Below, in pieces: positions 43,601 through 56,221 of a stretch of DNA of 64,000 bases. The stretch is from Micromonospora cabrerizensis. Lineage in GTDB: Bacteria; Actinomycetota; Actinomycetes; Mycobacteriales; Micromonosporaceae. Location: positions 26,844-90,843 of the forward strand of contig NZ_JAKKFI010000059.1 in assembly GCF_022230955.1 (NCBI RefSeq). The letters are read 5' to 3'. Both the position numbers and the translations under genes were made by a program. Below the pieces are notes generated by a model. The model was given only the letters and a program-made list of their open reading frames with translations. It had not been told where the DNA came from and did no database searches. Within the stretch, counting starts at the first letter, position 1. Every line of letters begins with the position of its first letter.

Positions 43601-46479
43601 ATGAACGCGACGCTCTGGCCGCCACCGGCGGTGTCGGCGCCGGCCTCCCGCTGCACGCCGGCGTCGCCGCCGCCGGTGCTCACCGGGGCGCGCCCGGTGG
43701 CGGTGAAGAACTCGGCCTGCTTGCGCTTGGGCTGGAGCACCTCGATCGCGCGGCCGGTGAGCGGGCTAGCCCCGCCGGTCCCGCCACCGTCGGTGTAGGT
43801 GGCCTCGAAGACCGCGAAGACGTTCGCTTCGGCGCCGTGCCCGGAGGCGAGCGACGTCTGCACGGTGCCGGTGCAGCCGGTGTGCTGCTCCAGCGGGTGG
43901 GCGTGCTCGTCGTGGCCGAGCAGTACCTGGAGGTTCACCTTGGCGCAGTCGATCTGCCCGTCCTCCGGGTCGGTCACCTTGATCGAGTAGCGGACCTGGT
44001 CGCCCCACTCGAAGAACCCACCGTCCGGTGGGAACTCGATGGTCACCGTCGGGGACGTGTTGCCCACCGTGACCGGCACGTTGGCCACCGCGGTACGACC
44101 CTTGGGGTTGGTGACGGTGAGCTGGGCGGTGTAGTTGCCCGCCGTGGCGTACGTGTGGGTCGGGTTCGCCTCGGTGGAGGTCTGCCCGTCGCCGAAGGTC
44201 CAGGCGTAGGTGAGCGCGCCACCGTCCGGGTCCCGGGAGCCGGCGCTGGAAAAGGTGACCGTCAACGGTGCCGGTCCCGAGGTCGGGTTGGCGGACGCCG
44301 CCGCGATCGGTGCCCGGTCACCGGCGGTGTAGTCGATCCGGTAGACGCCGGAGTTGTCGTTGTTGCCGCCGAAGCCGCTGCCCCACTCGATCAGGTACAG
44401 CGCGCCGTCCGGGCCGAACTCGAAGTCCATCGGCCGCACCATGCTCATGCCGGTGAGCAGCTGGTTGATGTCCACCAACGACTTGCCGTCGGGGGTCACC
44501 TGCATGGTGTACATCTTGTTCTGGTTCCACTCGCCGAGCAGAGCCTTGCCGTCGTAGTACGCCGGCCACTTGCGGTTGGAGTTGAGGTCGGCGTCGTACC
44601 GGTAGACCGGGCCGCCCATCGGGGCGCCGCCGCCACCGATCTCCGGGTAACGCGCGTCACCGGCGTACCCGTAGTCGACGGTCGCGGGGACCACCGGCGG
44701 GAGGTTGGTCAGGCCGGTGTTGTTGGGCGAGTTGTTCACCGGCGCGGCGCAGTCGAACTTCGCGCCGCTCGGGCCGGACGGGAACGTGTAGTCGTTGTAC
44801 GCCTCGTTCGTGCCCGTGCAGTACGGCCACCCGTAGTTGCCCGGGGTGACGATGTTCCACTCGACCAGACCGCGCGGGCCCCGGGTCGGGTTGTCCGCGT
44901 TGGCGTCCGGCCCGTAGTCCGCGACGTACAGCGTGTCGGTCTTCGGGTCGGTGCCGATCCGGAACGGGTTGCGGAAGCCCATCGCGAAGATCTCGGGACG
45001 GGTCTTCTCGGTGCCCGGCGCGAAGAGGTTGCCCGCCGGAACGGTGTACGTCCCGTCGTCCTCCGGGTGGATCCGGAGCACCTTGCCGCGCAGGTCGTTG
45101 GTGTTGCCGGAGCTGCGCTGGGCGTCGTAGTCCTGACGCCCGGCCCGCTCGTCGATCGGCGTGTACGAGTTCGACTCGAACGGGTTGGTGTTGTCACCGG
45201 TGGCCAGGTAGAGGTTGCCGTCGCCGTCGAAGGTCATGCTGCCGCCGGCGTGGCAGCAGGTGTTGCGCTGGGTGTCGACCCGCAGCACCTGCTTCTCGCT
45301 GGCCGGGTCGATGGTGTCGCCGGTCACGGTGAAGCGGGACAGCGAGTTGCGGGTGACGCCGTCGTTCGGGGCGTAGTAGAGATACACCCACTTGTTCGTG
45401 GCGAAGTCCGGGTCGAGCCGGATGCCGATCAGGCCGTCCTCGTTACCGGTGAAGACGTCCAGGTCGACGGCGGTGACGGTGCTGCCGGTGTCCGGCTTGA
45501 CGATCTGCACGCGACCGTCGCGCTCGATGTAGAAGACCCGCCCGTCCGGGGCGATGTCCAGCTCCATCGGGTTGCTGGTGTTGCTGTCCAGCGCGACCTT
45601 CTCGAAGTTCGAGGTCTTCGTCGCACCGCAGTCGGCGTTCTCGACACCGGCCGCGGTCCGGATGCCACCGAGCAGGTGGGACAGGAACTCGGGCTCGGCG
45701 TACGACTCCCGGGTGTGGCCACCTCCGGTGTACCAGGACCGGCCACCGTCGAAGTCCTGACACCAGGCGATCGGGTGGTCGGCACCCATCGCGCCGGCAC
45801 CGGCGGTGTAGCTCTTCTCGTCCAGGCTGGCCAGCACGTGCACGTCAGGCCGGGGGTTGGTCTGGTAGTTGTACCACTCGTCGAACCGGGACCAGCGGTC
45901 TGGCAGGCCGGTCGTGGACGGGTGGGCGTGGTCCTCCACCTTGACCGTGGCCTGCTGGTTCTGCGGGTGGTTGGCGAAGTACGCGCCGACCAGGTCGCCG
46001 TACCAGGCCCAGCTGTACTCGGTGTCCGACGCGGCGTGGATGCCGACGTAGCCGCCACCAGCCTTCACGTAGCGCTCGAACGCCGCCTGCTGCTCGGCGT
46101 CGAGCACGTCACCGGTGGTGGAGAGCCAGATCACGGCCTTGTACTTCGCCAGGTTGGCGTCGTTGAATGCGGCGCCGTCCTCGGAGTTGTCCACGGTGAA
46201 TCCGTTGGTGGCACCGAGCTGCTGGATGGCGGCGACGCCGGTGGGGATGGAGTCGTGCCGGAAGCCGGCGGTCTTGGAGAAGACGAGGACGGAGAAGGGA
46301 TCGGCCGCGGCCTTTGGTGCCTTCGGCACCACCTGGTTGACCGGGGCTGCGGCTTTCGCGTCCCGTGGGGGGACCTGGCCGGCCGCCTGCGCGGACGTGC
46401 CGAACAGGGTGGTCGAGGCCATGGCCAGGGAGATCAGGGTTGCGGTGATGGGTACGCGGGCACGACGAGAACGGGACAC
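40648..46479 (-). CDS. Secreted multidomain ThuA / sugar-dehydrogenase-like protein
   Basis: The GTG at 46479 follows AGGAGG by 4 nt and starts a signal peptide (about residues 1-33, ending SAQAA). Of 1943 residues, about 62-275 are ThuA-like (VLVFSKTAGFRHDSIPTGVA), and 285-715 a glucose/sorbosone dehydrogenase-type propeller (NPMELDIAPDGRVFYIERDG, RNTCCHAGGS). PKD domains lie at 722-805 and 1065-1147, with a carbohydrate-binding-like segment at 925-1055. Two laminin-G/DUF1349-like domains (1158-1348 and 1358-1556), two OmpL47-like modules (1560-1735), an Ig-like domain and a helical C-terminus follow. There is no membrane anchor or LPXTG. The role is probably extracellular polysaccharide or sugar oxidation; this is inference from the domains. 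Confidence 0.9.
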   Translation of the reverse strand: MSRSRRARVPITATLISLAMASTTLFGTSAQAAGQVPPRDAKAAAPVNQVVPKAPKAAADPFSVLVFSKTAGFRHDSIPTGVAAIQQLGATNGFTVDNSEDGAAFNDANLAKYKAVIWLSTTGDVLDAEQQAAFERYVKAGGGYVGIHAASDTEYSWAWYGDLVGAYFANHPQNQQATVKVEDHAHPSTTGLPDRWSRFDEWYNYQTNPRPDVHVLASLDEKSYTAGAGAMGADHPIAWCQDFDGGRSWYTGGGHTRESYAEPEFLSHLLGGIRTAAGVENADCGATKTSNFEKVALDSNTSNPMELDIAPDGRVFYIERDGRVQIVKPDTGSTVTAVDLDVFTGNEDGLIGIRLDPDFATNKWVYLYYAPNDGVTRNSLSRFTVTGDTIDPASEKQVLRVDTQRNTCCHAGGSMTFDGDGNLYLATGDNTNPFESNSYTPIDERAGRQDYDAQRSSGNTNDLRGKVLRIHPEDDGTYTVPAGNLFAPGTEKTRPEIFAMGFRNPFRIGTDPKTDTLYVADYGPDANADNPTRGPRGLVEWNIVTPGNYGWPYCTGTNEAYNDYTFPSGPSGAKFDCAAPVNNSPNNTGLTNLPPVVPATVDYGYAGDARYPEIGGGGAPMGGPVYRYDADLNSNRKWPAYYDGKALLGEWNQNKMYTMQVTPDGKSLVDINQLLTGMSMVRPMDFEFGPDGALYLIEWGSGFGGNNDNSGVYRIDYTAGDRAPIAAASANPTSGPAPLTVTFSSAGSRDPDGGALTYAWTFGDGQTSTEANPTHTYATAGNYTAQLTVTNPKGRTAVANVPVTVGNTSPTVTIEFPPDGGFFEWGDQVRYSIKVTDPEDGQIDCAKVNLQVLLGHDEHAHPLEQHTGCTGTVQTSLASGHGAEANVFAVFEATYTDGGGTGGASPLTGRAIEVLQPKRKQAEFFTATGRAPVSTGGGDAGVQREAGADTAGGGQSVAFIEDGDWWSVAPADLTNITEIRFRAASAGAGGRIEVRAGAVDGPVVATAVVPSTGGWQTYTDVSAPVTGAASGSLYFLARDPNGGSGSLFNVNWMDFVGRGVTENAPPQVSATATPATGTAPVTVAFDGTATDAEGDTPLTYAWDFGDGGSATTLDASHTYTSAGTFTATLTVTDSKGAKSYATVPVRVDAPDTSCFGARSDDFNGNSLDKARWTSVIRENQLYSQSGGALRLPTGVGDLYGARNDATNLVLQAAPTGAWEMTTKVTLPVTANYQQAGLLVYGDDDNYAKVDLLYNGSRRVEFIREAAATPRNEAADATNAPAGDTVYLRITSDGTNLTASASGDGQTFTPVGRSAALEGITNPRIGVFALNGGTEAPVVDAAFDSFQVTPDAPAGPVDPSDEFTGSTLDKCRWDAITREDPSGYRVTEGALRIDVPNGDIYGTDNTGPKNFILQTAPSGDWTLETKVDGSLLNEQYQQAGLLVQADDDNYVKFDFIADNQAGQAVTRRIEFRSEIAGAVQNPQPEAASLTSAVWHLRLARTGDTFTASYSADGTTWTALTTLTNSAVGATPKVGLFTLGAAQTASKTASFDYFRLSTKVADETAPVTTAAVSGTPTDGWYTEPVTVTLTGADETGGSGLASTEYQLDGATTWTAYTAPVAVSGDGEHELRFRSTDKAGNVESTKTVSVKIDATAPVTSATFAPANDAGWHNGTIPVVLASTDAGSGVKTVEWSLDGGAWTPYTTPVEVTGDGQHELLFRSTDKAGNAETLKSAVLRIDGTKPTLLVSGIADGQLYGDSQDVRVSWQAVDPTSGIATVVGQLDGKAYASGTLQAMYELPLGLHELTVTATDKAGNQTTSAVRFFVTTSFRDMQGLLDRFKATGRLSAKAHKQLTAKLDAARQAEAAGNDSKAIKQLTAFRTLAADATLVAEAEIRDVLIRDADAMIVRLGGAASKAGVKANDGAPVKGTGRLGEDATRLAPGRQL

Positions 46480-46756
46480 GCCGCCTCCTGTGTCGTAGTG
46501 ACGGAGATCGCGGGAGTCGGCTCGCCGAAGGCCGTCCCTGATGGAGCCGGTGGTCACACCCTGCCGAGGTGCCCCCACCAACATTTTGTCGAATCGCTGA
46601 ACAAATTAATTCGGCTGGCTCGATGTCGGGCAAGATGCGGACGGGTAACGGTTCTGCAACGGGAGGCGACATTCCGAACAGGACCGTATGAAGTGCCCCA
46701 TTGGATCTCGCTCGGTTTGGAGCGGCCCACCCTGCCGGCCACCGCCGACACCCGCC
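46480..46756. other. Intergenic region between divergent gene and thi operon
   Basis: This 277-nt stretch must hold the promoter of the minus-strand secreted protein. It contains an AT-rich patch (GAACAAATTAATTCGG, about 46597-46613), but no clear -35/-10 pair was found. No coding sequence was recognised. Confidence 0.4.
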
Positions 46757-46785
46757 TTGGCAGACCGGCGGATCTGTCGTACGGT
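46757..46785 (+). promoter_or_regulatory. Promoter candidate for the thiamine operon
   Basis: TTGGCA (46757-46762) and TACGGT (46780-46785) are separated by exactly 17 nt. The predicted start, near 46792, is only a few bases before the TPP aptamer, which fits a riboswitch leader very well. Confidence 0.65.
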
Positions 46786-46796
46786 GACACGCAAGT

Positions 46797-46886
46797 AACC
46801 CACGGGAGCCCGGTGTACCGGGCTGAGAGGGGGGCTGAAAGCCCCCGACCGTCGAACCTGATCCGGATAATGCCGGCGCAGGGAGG
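46797..46886 (+). ncRNA. TPP riboswitch (THI element)
   Basis: The conserved aptamer parts are present in order: ACGGGAGCCCGG, GGGCTGAGAGG, a P3a-type hairpin (GGGGGGCTGAAAGCCCCC), then CGAACCTGATCCGGATAATG and GCCGGCGCAGGGA. It binds thiamine diphosphate. GGAGG (46882-46886) at the 3' edge is also the ribosome-binding site of thiE, 9 nt before its GTG. Control is therefore probably by hiding the ribosome-binding site when TPP is bound; no separate terminator was seen. Confidence 0.95.
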
Positions 46887-46895
46887 AGCGTTGCC

Positions 46896-47522
46896 GTGCC
46901 GTCCCTGGGGCGACTGCATCTCATCACCGACACCCGACCCGGGCGAGACCCGCTCACCGTGGTCCGGGCCGCCCTCGCGGTGGCCCGAGCCGACCTGGTG
47001 GTGCAGGTCCGGGTCGAGGATTCCGCCACCGACCGTGAGGCGTACGAGCTGGCCCAGCGGGTGCTGGCGCTCTGTGTGCCGTACGGGGCGACCTGCCTGG
47101 TCAACGACCGGCTGCACGTGGCGCTGGCGGTCGGTGCCGCCGGTGGGCACGTGGGGGCCGACGACCTGCCGGTCGCCGCCGCCCGCCGGGTGCTCGGCCC
47201 GGCCGGCGTGCTGGGCGCCACCGCCCGCGCGCCGGGAACGGCGGCCGTGGCGGTCGCGGCGGGAGCCAGCTACCTGGGCGTCGGCCCGTGCCACACCACC
47301 AGCACCAAGTCCGGCCTGCCGGATCCCATCGGGCCAGCGGGCGTACGTGCCGTTGTCGACTCGGTCGACGTGCCGGTCATCGCGATCGGCGGCGTGACCG
47401 CCGAGCGGGTGCCGCAGCTACGGGCTGCCGGGGCGTACGGGGTGGCGGTCGTCGGGGCGGTCTCCGCTGCCGCCGACCCGGCGCGGGCGACCGCCGAGCT
47501 GATCGAGGCCCTGACGTGCTGA
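46896..47522 (+). CDS. thiE: Thiamine-phosphate synthase
   Basis: ThiE joins HMP diphosphate and thiazole phosphate to give thiamine phosphate. The 208-residue TIM-barrel protein keeps the phosphate and magnesium sites: CLVNDRLHVAL near residue 66, GGHVGADDLP near 85-94 and GPCHTTSTKSG near 130-140. In the HMP-diphosphate loop the usual Q-x-R-x-K reads QVRVE, so the lysine is replaced by glutamate. It starts at GTG right after the riboswitch and overlaps thiO by 7 nt. Confidence 0.88.
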   Translation: MPSLGRLHLITDTRPGRDPLTVVRAALAVARADLVVQVRVEDSATDREAYELAQRVLALCVPYGATCLVNDRLHVALAVGAAGGHVGADDLPVAAARRVLGPAGVLGATARAPGTAAVAVAAGASYLGVGPCHTTSTKSGLPDPIGPAGVRAVVDSVDVPVIAIGGVTAERVPQLRAAGAYGVAVVGAVSAAADPARATAELIEALTC

Positions 47523-48687
47523 CCGGCCGGTCGGAGTCGGCGCGATCGAGCGACCGGGCCCGGCCGGACGTCGCGGTGGTGGGGGCGGGGCCGATCGGGC
47601 TGGCGATCGCCTGGCGCTGCGCCGCCCGAGGGCTGCGCGTGGTGGTGCACGACCCGGCGTCCGGCTCGGGGGCGTCGGCCGTGGCCGCCGGCATGCTCTC
47701 GCCGGTCGCCGAGGCGTACTTCGGTGAGCGGCAGCTGACCAAGCTGCTGCTGGCGTCCGCCGCCCGCTGGCCGGCGTTCGCCGCCGAGCTGACCGCGGCG
47801 ACCGGCACCGGGATCGGCTACCGGACCGAGGGCACCCTGATGGTGGGGCTGACCGGCGACGACCTGGCCGAGGCGCGCCGGCTCTGGGCGTACCAGCAGG
47901 GGTTGGGTCTGCCGGTGACCCCACTGCGCCCCAGCGAGCTGCGCGACCGCGAGCCGGCGCTCGCCCCCCGGGTACGTGGCGGCGCGCTCGCGCCCACCGA
48001 CCACCAGGTCGACCCCCGGATGCTGGTGCCGGCGCTGCGCACGGCCGCGCAGCGGGCCGGCGCGGTGCTGGTGCCGCAGGCGGTCGCGCACCTGTCCGAT
48101 GTGGATGCATCGGTCACCGTGGTCGCCGCCGGCTGCGGGGCCGCCGCACTCACCGGCCTGCCCGTCCGGCCGGTGAAGGGCCAGATCCTCCGGCTCCGCG
48201 CGCCCGACGGCGTCGCGCCTGGCTTCCGGCACGTGATCCGGGGGTACGCCGACGGCGAACCCGTCTACCTGGTGCCCCGCGCCGACGGCGAGGTCGTGCT
48301 CGGCGCGACGGTCGAGGAACGGGCGGACACCACGGTCACCGCCGGTGCCGTGCAGCGACTGCTCCGTGCCGGAGTCGACCTGCTGCCCGAGCTTGCCGAG
48401 TACGACCTGGTCGAGGCGGTCGCCGGCCTGCGCCCGGGCACCCCGGACAACGCGCCGATCCTCGGGCCGCTGCCCGGTCGGGGAGACGTGCTGGCCGCCA
48501 CCGGGCACCACCGGCACGGCATCGTGCTCACCCCGATCACCGCCGACCTGATCACCGACCTGGTGCTCGGCGGCGTACCCGATCCGCTGCTTGCGCCCTT
48601 CGGACCCGAACGGTTCGTCGGCACCGGCTCGACGGATCCCGCGCCGGCCGCGACGGGCGGACCTGAACCGACGATGGAGGGGGACCG

Positions 48688-48697
<10 letters not shown>
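47516..48697 (+). CDS. thiO: Glycine oxidase ThiO
   Basis: ThiO is an FAD enzyme that oxidises glycine to the imine used in thiazole synthesis by ThiG. The GTG at 47516 overlaps the end of thiE and gives 393 residues. The dinucleotide fold VVGAGPIGLAIAWRCAARG starts near residue 19. The C-terminal FAD/substrate part includes VEAVAGLRPGTPDNAPILGP and ATGHHRHGIVLTPITADLI. It overlaps thiS by 10 nt. An oxygen-dependent ThiO fits an aerobic actinobacterium. Confidence 0.93.
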
Positions 48698-52829
<4,132 letters not shown>

Positions 52830-52860
52830 CCCTGTGCCCTGGGTGATCGCTTCCCGGGGG

Positions 52861-52937
52861 TGATCGACTCGGGTTCACTGATGCCGTGGTGTCCGGGCGG
52901 GCCGGACAGGCCGACATCGGTGAACCCGAGTCGATCA
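52861..52937. repeat. 77-nt palindromic repeat, family B copy 2
   Basis: The ends TGATCGACTCGGGTTCAC and GTGAACCCGAGTCGATCA (52861-52878 and 52920-52937) are perfect 18-bp inverted repeats. Length and ends match the copies at 39963 and 60574. It lies between the convergent thiC and the membrane-protein gene, where it may help end transcription. Confidence 0.85.
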
Positions 52938-52976
52938 AGCAGGTGGGCCGGGCTCCTGACGTGCCTGCGGGTGGAG

Positions 52977-55900
52977 TCACTCGCGGTGGTGCCGACCGGT
53001 GGAGCGCAGCGACCGGCGACCGTTCTCCTGCTCCGGCTCGTTGTCCGACACCGGCTTGCTCAGCCCGGCGACCCAGTCGACGAACTCCTCGTCCTGGGCA
53101 GGCAGCGGCTCCACGTCGTCCGCCGACTCCGGGCTCTCCTCGTCGGCCCGGGACCGGTTGCGGCGGAAGAGGCCACCGAGGCGTCCTCGGCGGGAAGGCT
53201 GTTCAGCAACCTTGCCCGGCTTCGACGCGGCCGGTGTGGCGTCGGTGCTCGCCGACTCGTCGGTGCCGGTTTTCGCCGACTCGTCGGTGCCGGTGCCGGT
53301 GGCGGTGGCGGTGGCGGCTTCGGTGGGCGTGCCAGCCGTTCCCGGCATGACCGGCGCGTCCGTCCGGCTCGGGCTTCCAGGGCGGGCGGCTGTCTCGCCG
53401 GCCGCAGCCGGACTGGTGGGCGTCGTCCGAGCCGCCGAACTGTCCGCGGACTCCGCCTGCCCGGCGCGACGGGTGGTGTCGAAGGCGTTCCAGGTGCTGG
53501 CCCTGCTGAGGTCCGGCAACGGTGCCCGGTGCCGGGGTCTCGGCGTCGGCCCGGTCGGCTTGTCCGACCCGGTCGGCGTCTCCGGTGTCGCTGGCCCCGG
53601 AGCAGTGGCCTGCGGCGGTACCGTCCAGGCCGCGCTGACCGGCCAGGCCGAAGGCGCCGGCGTCCACCGGTCGGTGTCCGGTTCGCCGGCGGCCGTGCTG
53701 CCGAACAACCCGGCACCGTCCTCGGTGGCGGCCGGTGCGGCGTCGTCGGCTCCGCCCGCCCGCTCGGTCGCGGACGCACTGGCCGGATCACCCTTCCTGG
53801 CCTTCGGGCTGGCTGCCGTGGCCGGGGTACGTGGCGGGTTGGCCGGGGTGCGCGGCGGGTTGGCCGGGGTGCGCGGCGGGTCGGCCGGGGTGCGCGGCGG
53901 GTCGGCCGGGGTGCGCGGCGGGTTGGCCGCTTCGGCCTTCGAGCTGGTTGCGGTGGCCTCGCTGCGCGGCAGGTCGGCGGCCTTCGCCTCTGCGCTGCTG
54001 GCGGCGGCCGTGGCCCGGGGAGGCTTGGTCGCGTCCGCCTTCGGGTCGGGTGTTTCCGCCTCTGGGCTGGCTGCTCCTGTCTTCGGGTCGGGTCCTCCCG
54101 CCTTCGGGCTGGGTGCGGCGGCCGGCACGCGGGAGGACGGGACTGCTTCCGCCGTCGGGTTGGCCGCTTCCGTTCCGGCGGTGGCAGCCCGGGTGCGGGG
54201 TGGGTTGACCGACTCGGCCTTCGCGGCGGCCGGGGCTCCCGTCGAACCGACCACGGCGGCCGGGGCTGCCTTCGAGCCGGTTGCGGCGGTCGGGGCGGCC
54301 TCGGTGGTCCGCTCGGAGCCGGTGTCCTGGCTCTCCCTGCTCCGCACGGGGGTGTCGGTGGTCGTGCCGGAACCGGTGCTGTCGGCGGGCCTGCCCGCTC
54401 GGGTGACCTTCCTGCCGCGGCCGGTGGCCGCGTCGTCGGCGACATCCGACTCCGACGGCGAGGCGTCATCGGCCGAGTCAGAGATGGCGGCACCCGGGCT
54501 GACCTTCGGCTTACGGACCCGGCGCGGCTTGGGTGGCGCCGCTGCGTCGCCCGTACCGGCGTCGGTCGTGCCCGTGCTGGTCGCGCCCGTGCTGGCCGCG
54601 TCCGTGGCGGTCGTACCCGTGCTGGTCGTACCCGTGCTGGCCGCGCCGGCGTCGGTCGTGCCCGTGCTGATCGTGCCCGTGCTGGTCGCGCCCGTGGCGG
54701 TCGTGCCCGTGCTGATCGTGCCGGCCGCGCTCGTACTGGTCGTGTCAGCACCGGCCTTGCCAGCACCGGTCGTAGCCGTGCTGGTTGCGCTCGTGGGTGT
54801 TGCGGAGTCGGTCGGGCCGGCTGTCGGGGCGGCGGCACCGGCGCGGCCGGCCCTGGCGCTGGCCGGGGCGGCGTCGGTGGGGCTGCTGACGCCGGTGGCG
54901 GCCGAGCGCTCGGTCCCGGCCACGGAGGTGACGTCGTCCGGGACCGGCCGGCGTGTCTGCGCTCCGGCCGTGAACTCACCGGTCGGGTCGGTCAGCCAGG
55001 CTGCGGGCTTCGCCGGAACGGCGGGGGCCGGACCATCGTGGCCGCCCGTGGTGGAGGCCGGCCAGTCCCAGTGGGCCGGTGCGGTGCGTACGCCATCGGA
55101 GCCGGCTGCGGCCCACGGGCCTGCGACGACACCACCGGCGGGCGTGGCGTCGGCGGGCGGCTGCGCGTCGCTGCGGTCGGTGGTGTCCGGGTCGTTCGTC
55201 GGGTTCGCCGACGCGGAGCCCGGCAGGGCCGGGCCGGGGGGCAGTGGGCGCAGGATGTCGGACGGCTCGATCGCCTGCGGGTCCGCGTTGCGAGCGCCCA
55301 CGGGCCAGCGGAGCAGCGCCGCGGCAGCCGCACCGAGCGCACCGGCGAGGATCGCGATCAACGAGCCGTAATAAGGAGTGGCCTGGTAGCGATCGACGGC
55401 GTCACCCGGGCCGGCGGTCAGGTACGCGAACGCCACCAGCACCGGACCGGCAACACCGGTGGCCCCGCTGATCAGGGGCGCCTGGCCCCGCCAGCGAGCC
55501 AGCCCGGCGGTCGCCACACCGGCCAGCAGCGCCACGATGGGAAGCAGGAGCAGCGACAGCCGTTGCGCGGCGTCGTCGGCCAGCCAGCTCGGCTCCAGGA
55601 CGCCGAGCCGCACGGTCGGCAGGGGGCCGGTCGTGCCGAGCGACGGCAGGACCGAGATCAGCGCCAGCAGCCAGACCACGCCGGCCACCGCGGCCATGTT
55701 CCAGCCCAGCTCGGGCCGGAGCAGCACGGCGATCGCCGCGCCCGCCCCGATCACCGCACCGAGTACGGCGCAGATGCCCACCGCCCACACCGGGTCGACG
55801 GAGATCAACTCGGCGGCGCGGGCGGGCTGCATGCAGAGCGGAGCGATGACGGTGGCACCGAGCGCTGCCGCGCCACCGATAGCCAACTGGCGGCCGGTGC

Positions 55901-56144
55901 TGACCGCCGGTGCGTCGCGGCGAGCGAGGCGTCCGGTCAGGACGGCGCCGGCGACGGCGGCGTTCGCGGCGAACCAACCCACCCAGACGAGCTGGGTCGG
56001 CCACTGGTTGACGGTCGTACCGGTGAAGGCGCCGGTCAGCCGGACGATGCCGAAACCGTACGCGACGCCGAGCTGGCCGGCTCCGGCCAACACGCTCACC
56101 CCGAGCGCCGTGAGCAGCAGTCTGCCCCAGGTCCGAAAGGCCAT
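52977..56144 (-). CDS. Polytopic membrane protein with very long repetitive tail
   Basis: The ATG at 56144 begins MAFRTWGRLLLTALGVSVLA and gives 1055 residues. Residues 1 to about 300 contain seven or eight membrane helices. Residues about 310-960 are an Ala/Thr/Pro/Ser-rich disordered region with pentapeptide (STGTT-type) and heptapeptide (TPANPPR-type) repeats. The last 90 or so residues (RRGRLGGLFRRNRSRADEES and an acidic DEEFVDWVAGLSK) look conserved. No family was recognised. No ribosome-binding site is seen, but TAACGT lies 7 nt before the ATG, suggesting a leaderless transcript. Other frames here are also open because of GC bias. Confidence 0.75.
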   Translation of the reverse strand: MAFRTWGRLLLTALGVSVLAGAGQLGVAYGFGIVRLTGAFTGTTVNQWPTQLVWVGWFAANAAVAGAVLTGRLARRDAPAVSTGRQLAIGGAAALGATVIAPLCMQPARAAELISVDPVWAVGICAVLGAVIGAGAAIAVLLRPELGWNMAAVAGVVWLLALISVLPSLGTTGPLPTVRLGVLEPSWLADDAAQRLSLLLLPIVALLAGVATAGLARWRGQAPLISGATGVAGPVLVAFAYLTAGPGDAVDRYQATPYYGSLIAILAGALGAAAAALLRWPVGARNADPQAIEPSDILRPLPPGPALPGSASANPTNDPDTTDRSDAQPPADATPAGGVVAGPWAAAGSDGVRTAPAHWDWPASTTGGHDGPAPAVPAKPAAWLTDPTGEFTAGAQTRRPVPDDVTSVAGTERSAATGVSSPTDAAPASARAGRAGAAAPTAGPTDSATPTSATSTATTGAGKAGADTTSTSAAGTISTGTTATGATSTGTISTGTTDAGAASTGTTSTGTTATDAASTGATSTGTTDAGTGDAAAPPKPRRVRKPKVSPGAAISDSADDASPSESDVADDAATGRGRKVTRAGRPADSTGSGTTTDTPVRSRESQDTGSERTTEAAPTAATGSKAAPAAVVGSTGAPAAAKAESVNPPRTRAATAGTEAANPTAEAVPSSRVPAAAPSPKAGGPDPKTGAASPEAETPDPKADATKPPRATAAASSAEAKAADLPRSEATATSSKAEAANPPRTPADPPRTPADPPRTPANPPRTPANPPRTPATAASPKARKGDPASASATERAGGADDAAPAATEDGAGLFGSTAAGEPDTDRWTPAPSAWPVSAAWTVPPQATAPGPATPETPTGSDKPTGPTPRPRHRAPLPDLSRASTWNAFDTTRRAGQAESADSSAARTTPTSPAAAGETAARPGSPSRTDAPVMPGTAGTPTEAATATATGTGTDESAKTGTDESASTDATPAASKPGKVAEQPSRRGRLGGLFRRNRSRADEESPESADDVEPLPAQDEEFVDWVAGLSKPVSDNEPEQENGRRSLRSTGRHHRE
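53839..53922. repeat. Four tandem 21-bp repeats
   Basis: Units of TTGGCCGGGGTGCGCGGCGG plus a final G start at 53839, 53860, 53881 and 53902, with a diverged copy before the first. They encode repeated seven-residue TPANPPR/TPADPPR units in the minus-strand membrane protein. Confidence 0.85.
54560..54790. repeat. Degenerate 15-bp repeat array
   Basis: Variants of GTCGTACCCGTGCTG recur about every 15 bp. They encode five-residue STGTT-like units of the minus-strand membrane protein. The array is likely to vary in length by slippage. Confidence 0.75.
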
Positions 56145-56221
56145 GTCGGGCACGTTACGCACCCGGTACACCGAATCGCCACCGGCACGCCGCGCAACGC
56201 GCAGGCGCGCGCTCGGCGGGT

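Noticed and set aside
40621..47397. A 2258-codon open frame on the plus strand, opposite the large secreted protein
   Set aside because: It lies antisense to a gene with signal peptide, recognisable domains and ribosome-binding site. Its translation is low-complexity Arg/Gly/Val without family features, and it runs through the TPP riboswitch and into thiE out of frame. It is a product of high-GC codon bias.
53839..53922. CRISPR-like array
   Set aside because: The repeats are head to tail with no unique spacers, keep codon phase and encode a peptide repeat. No cas gene is present.
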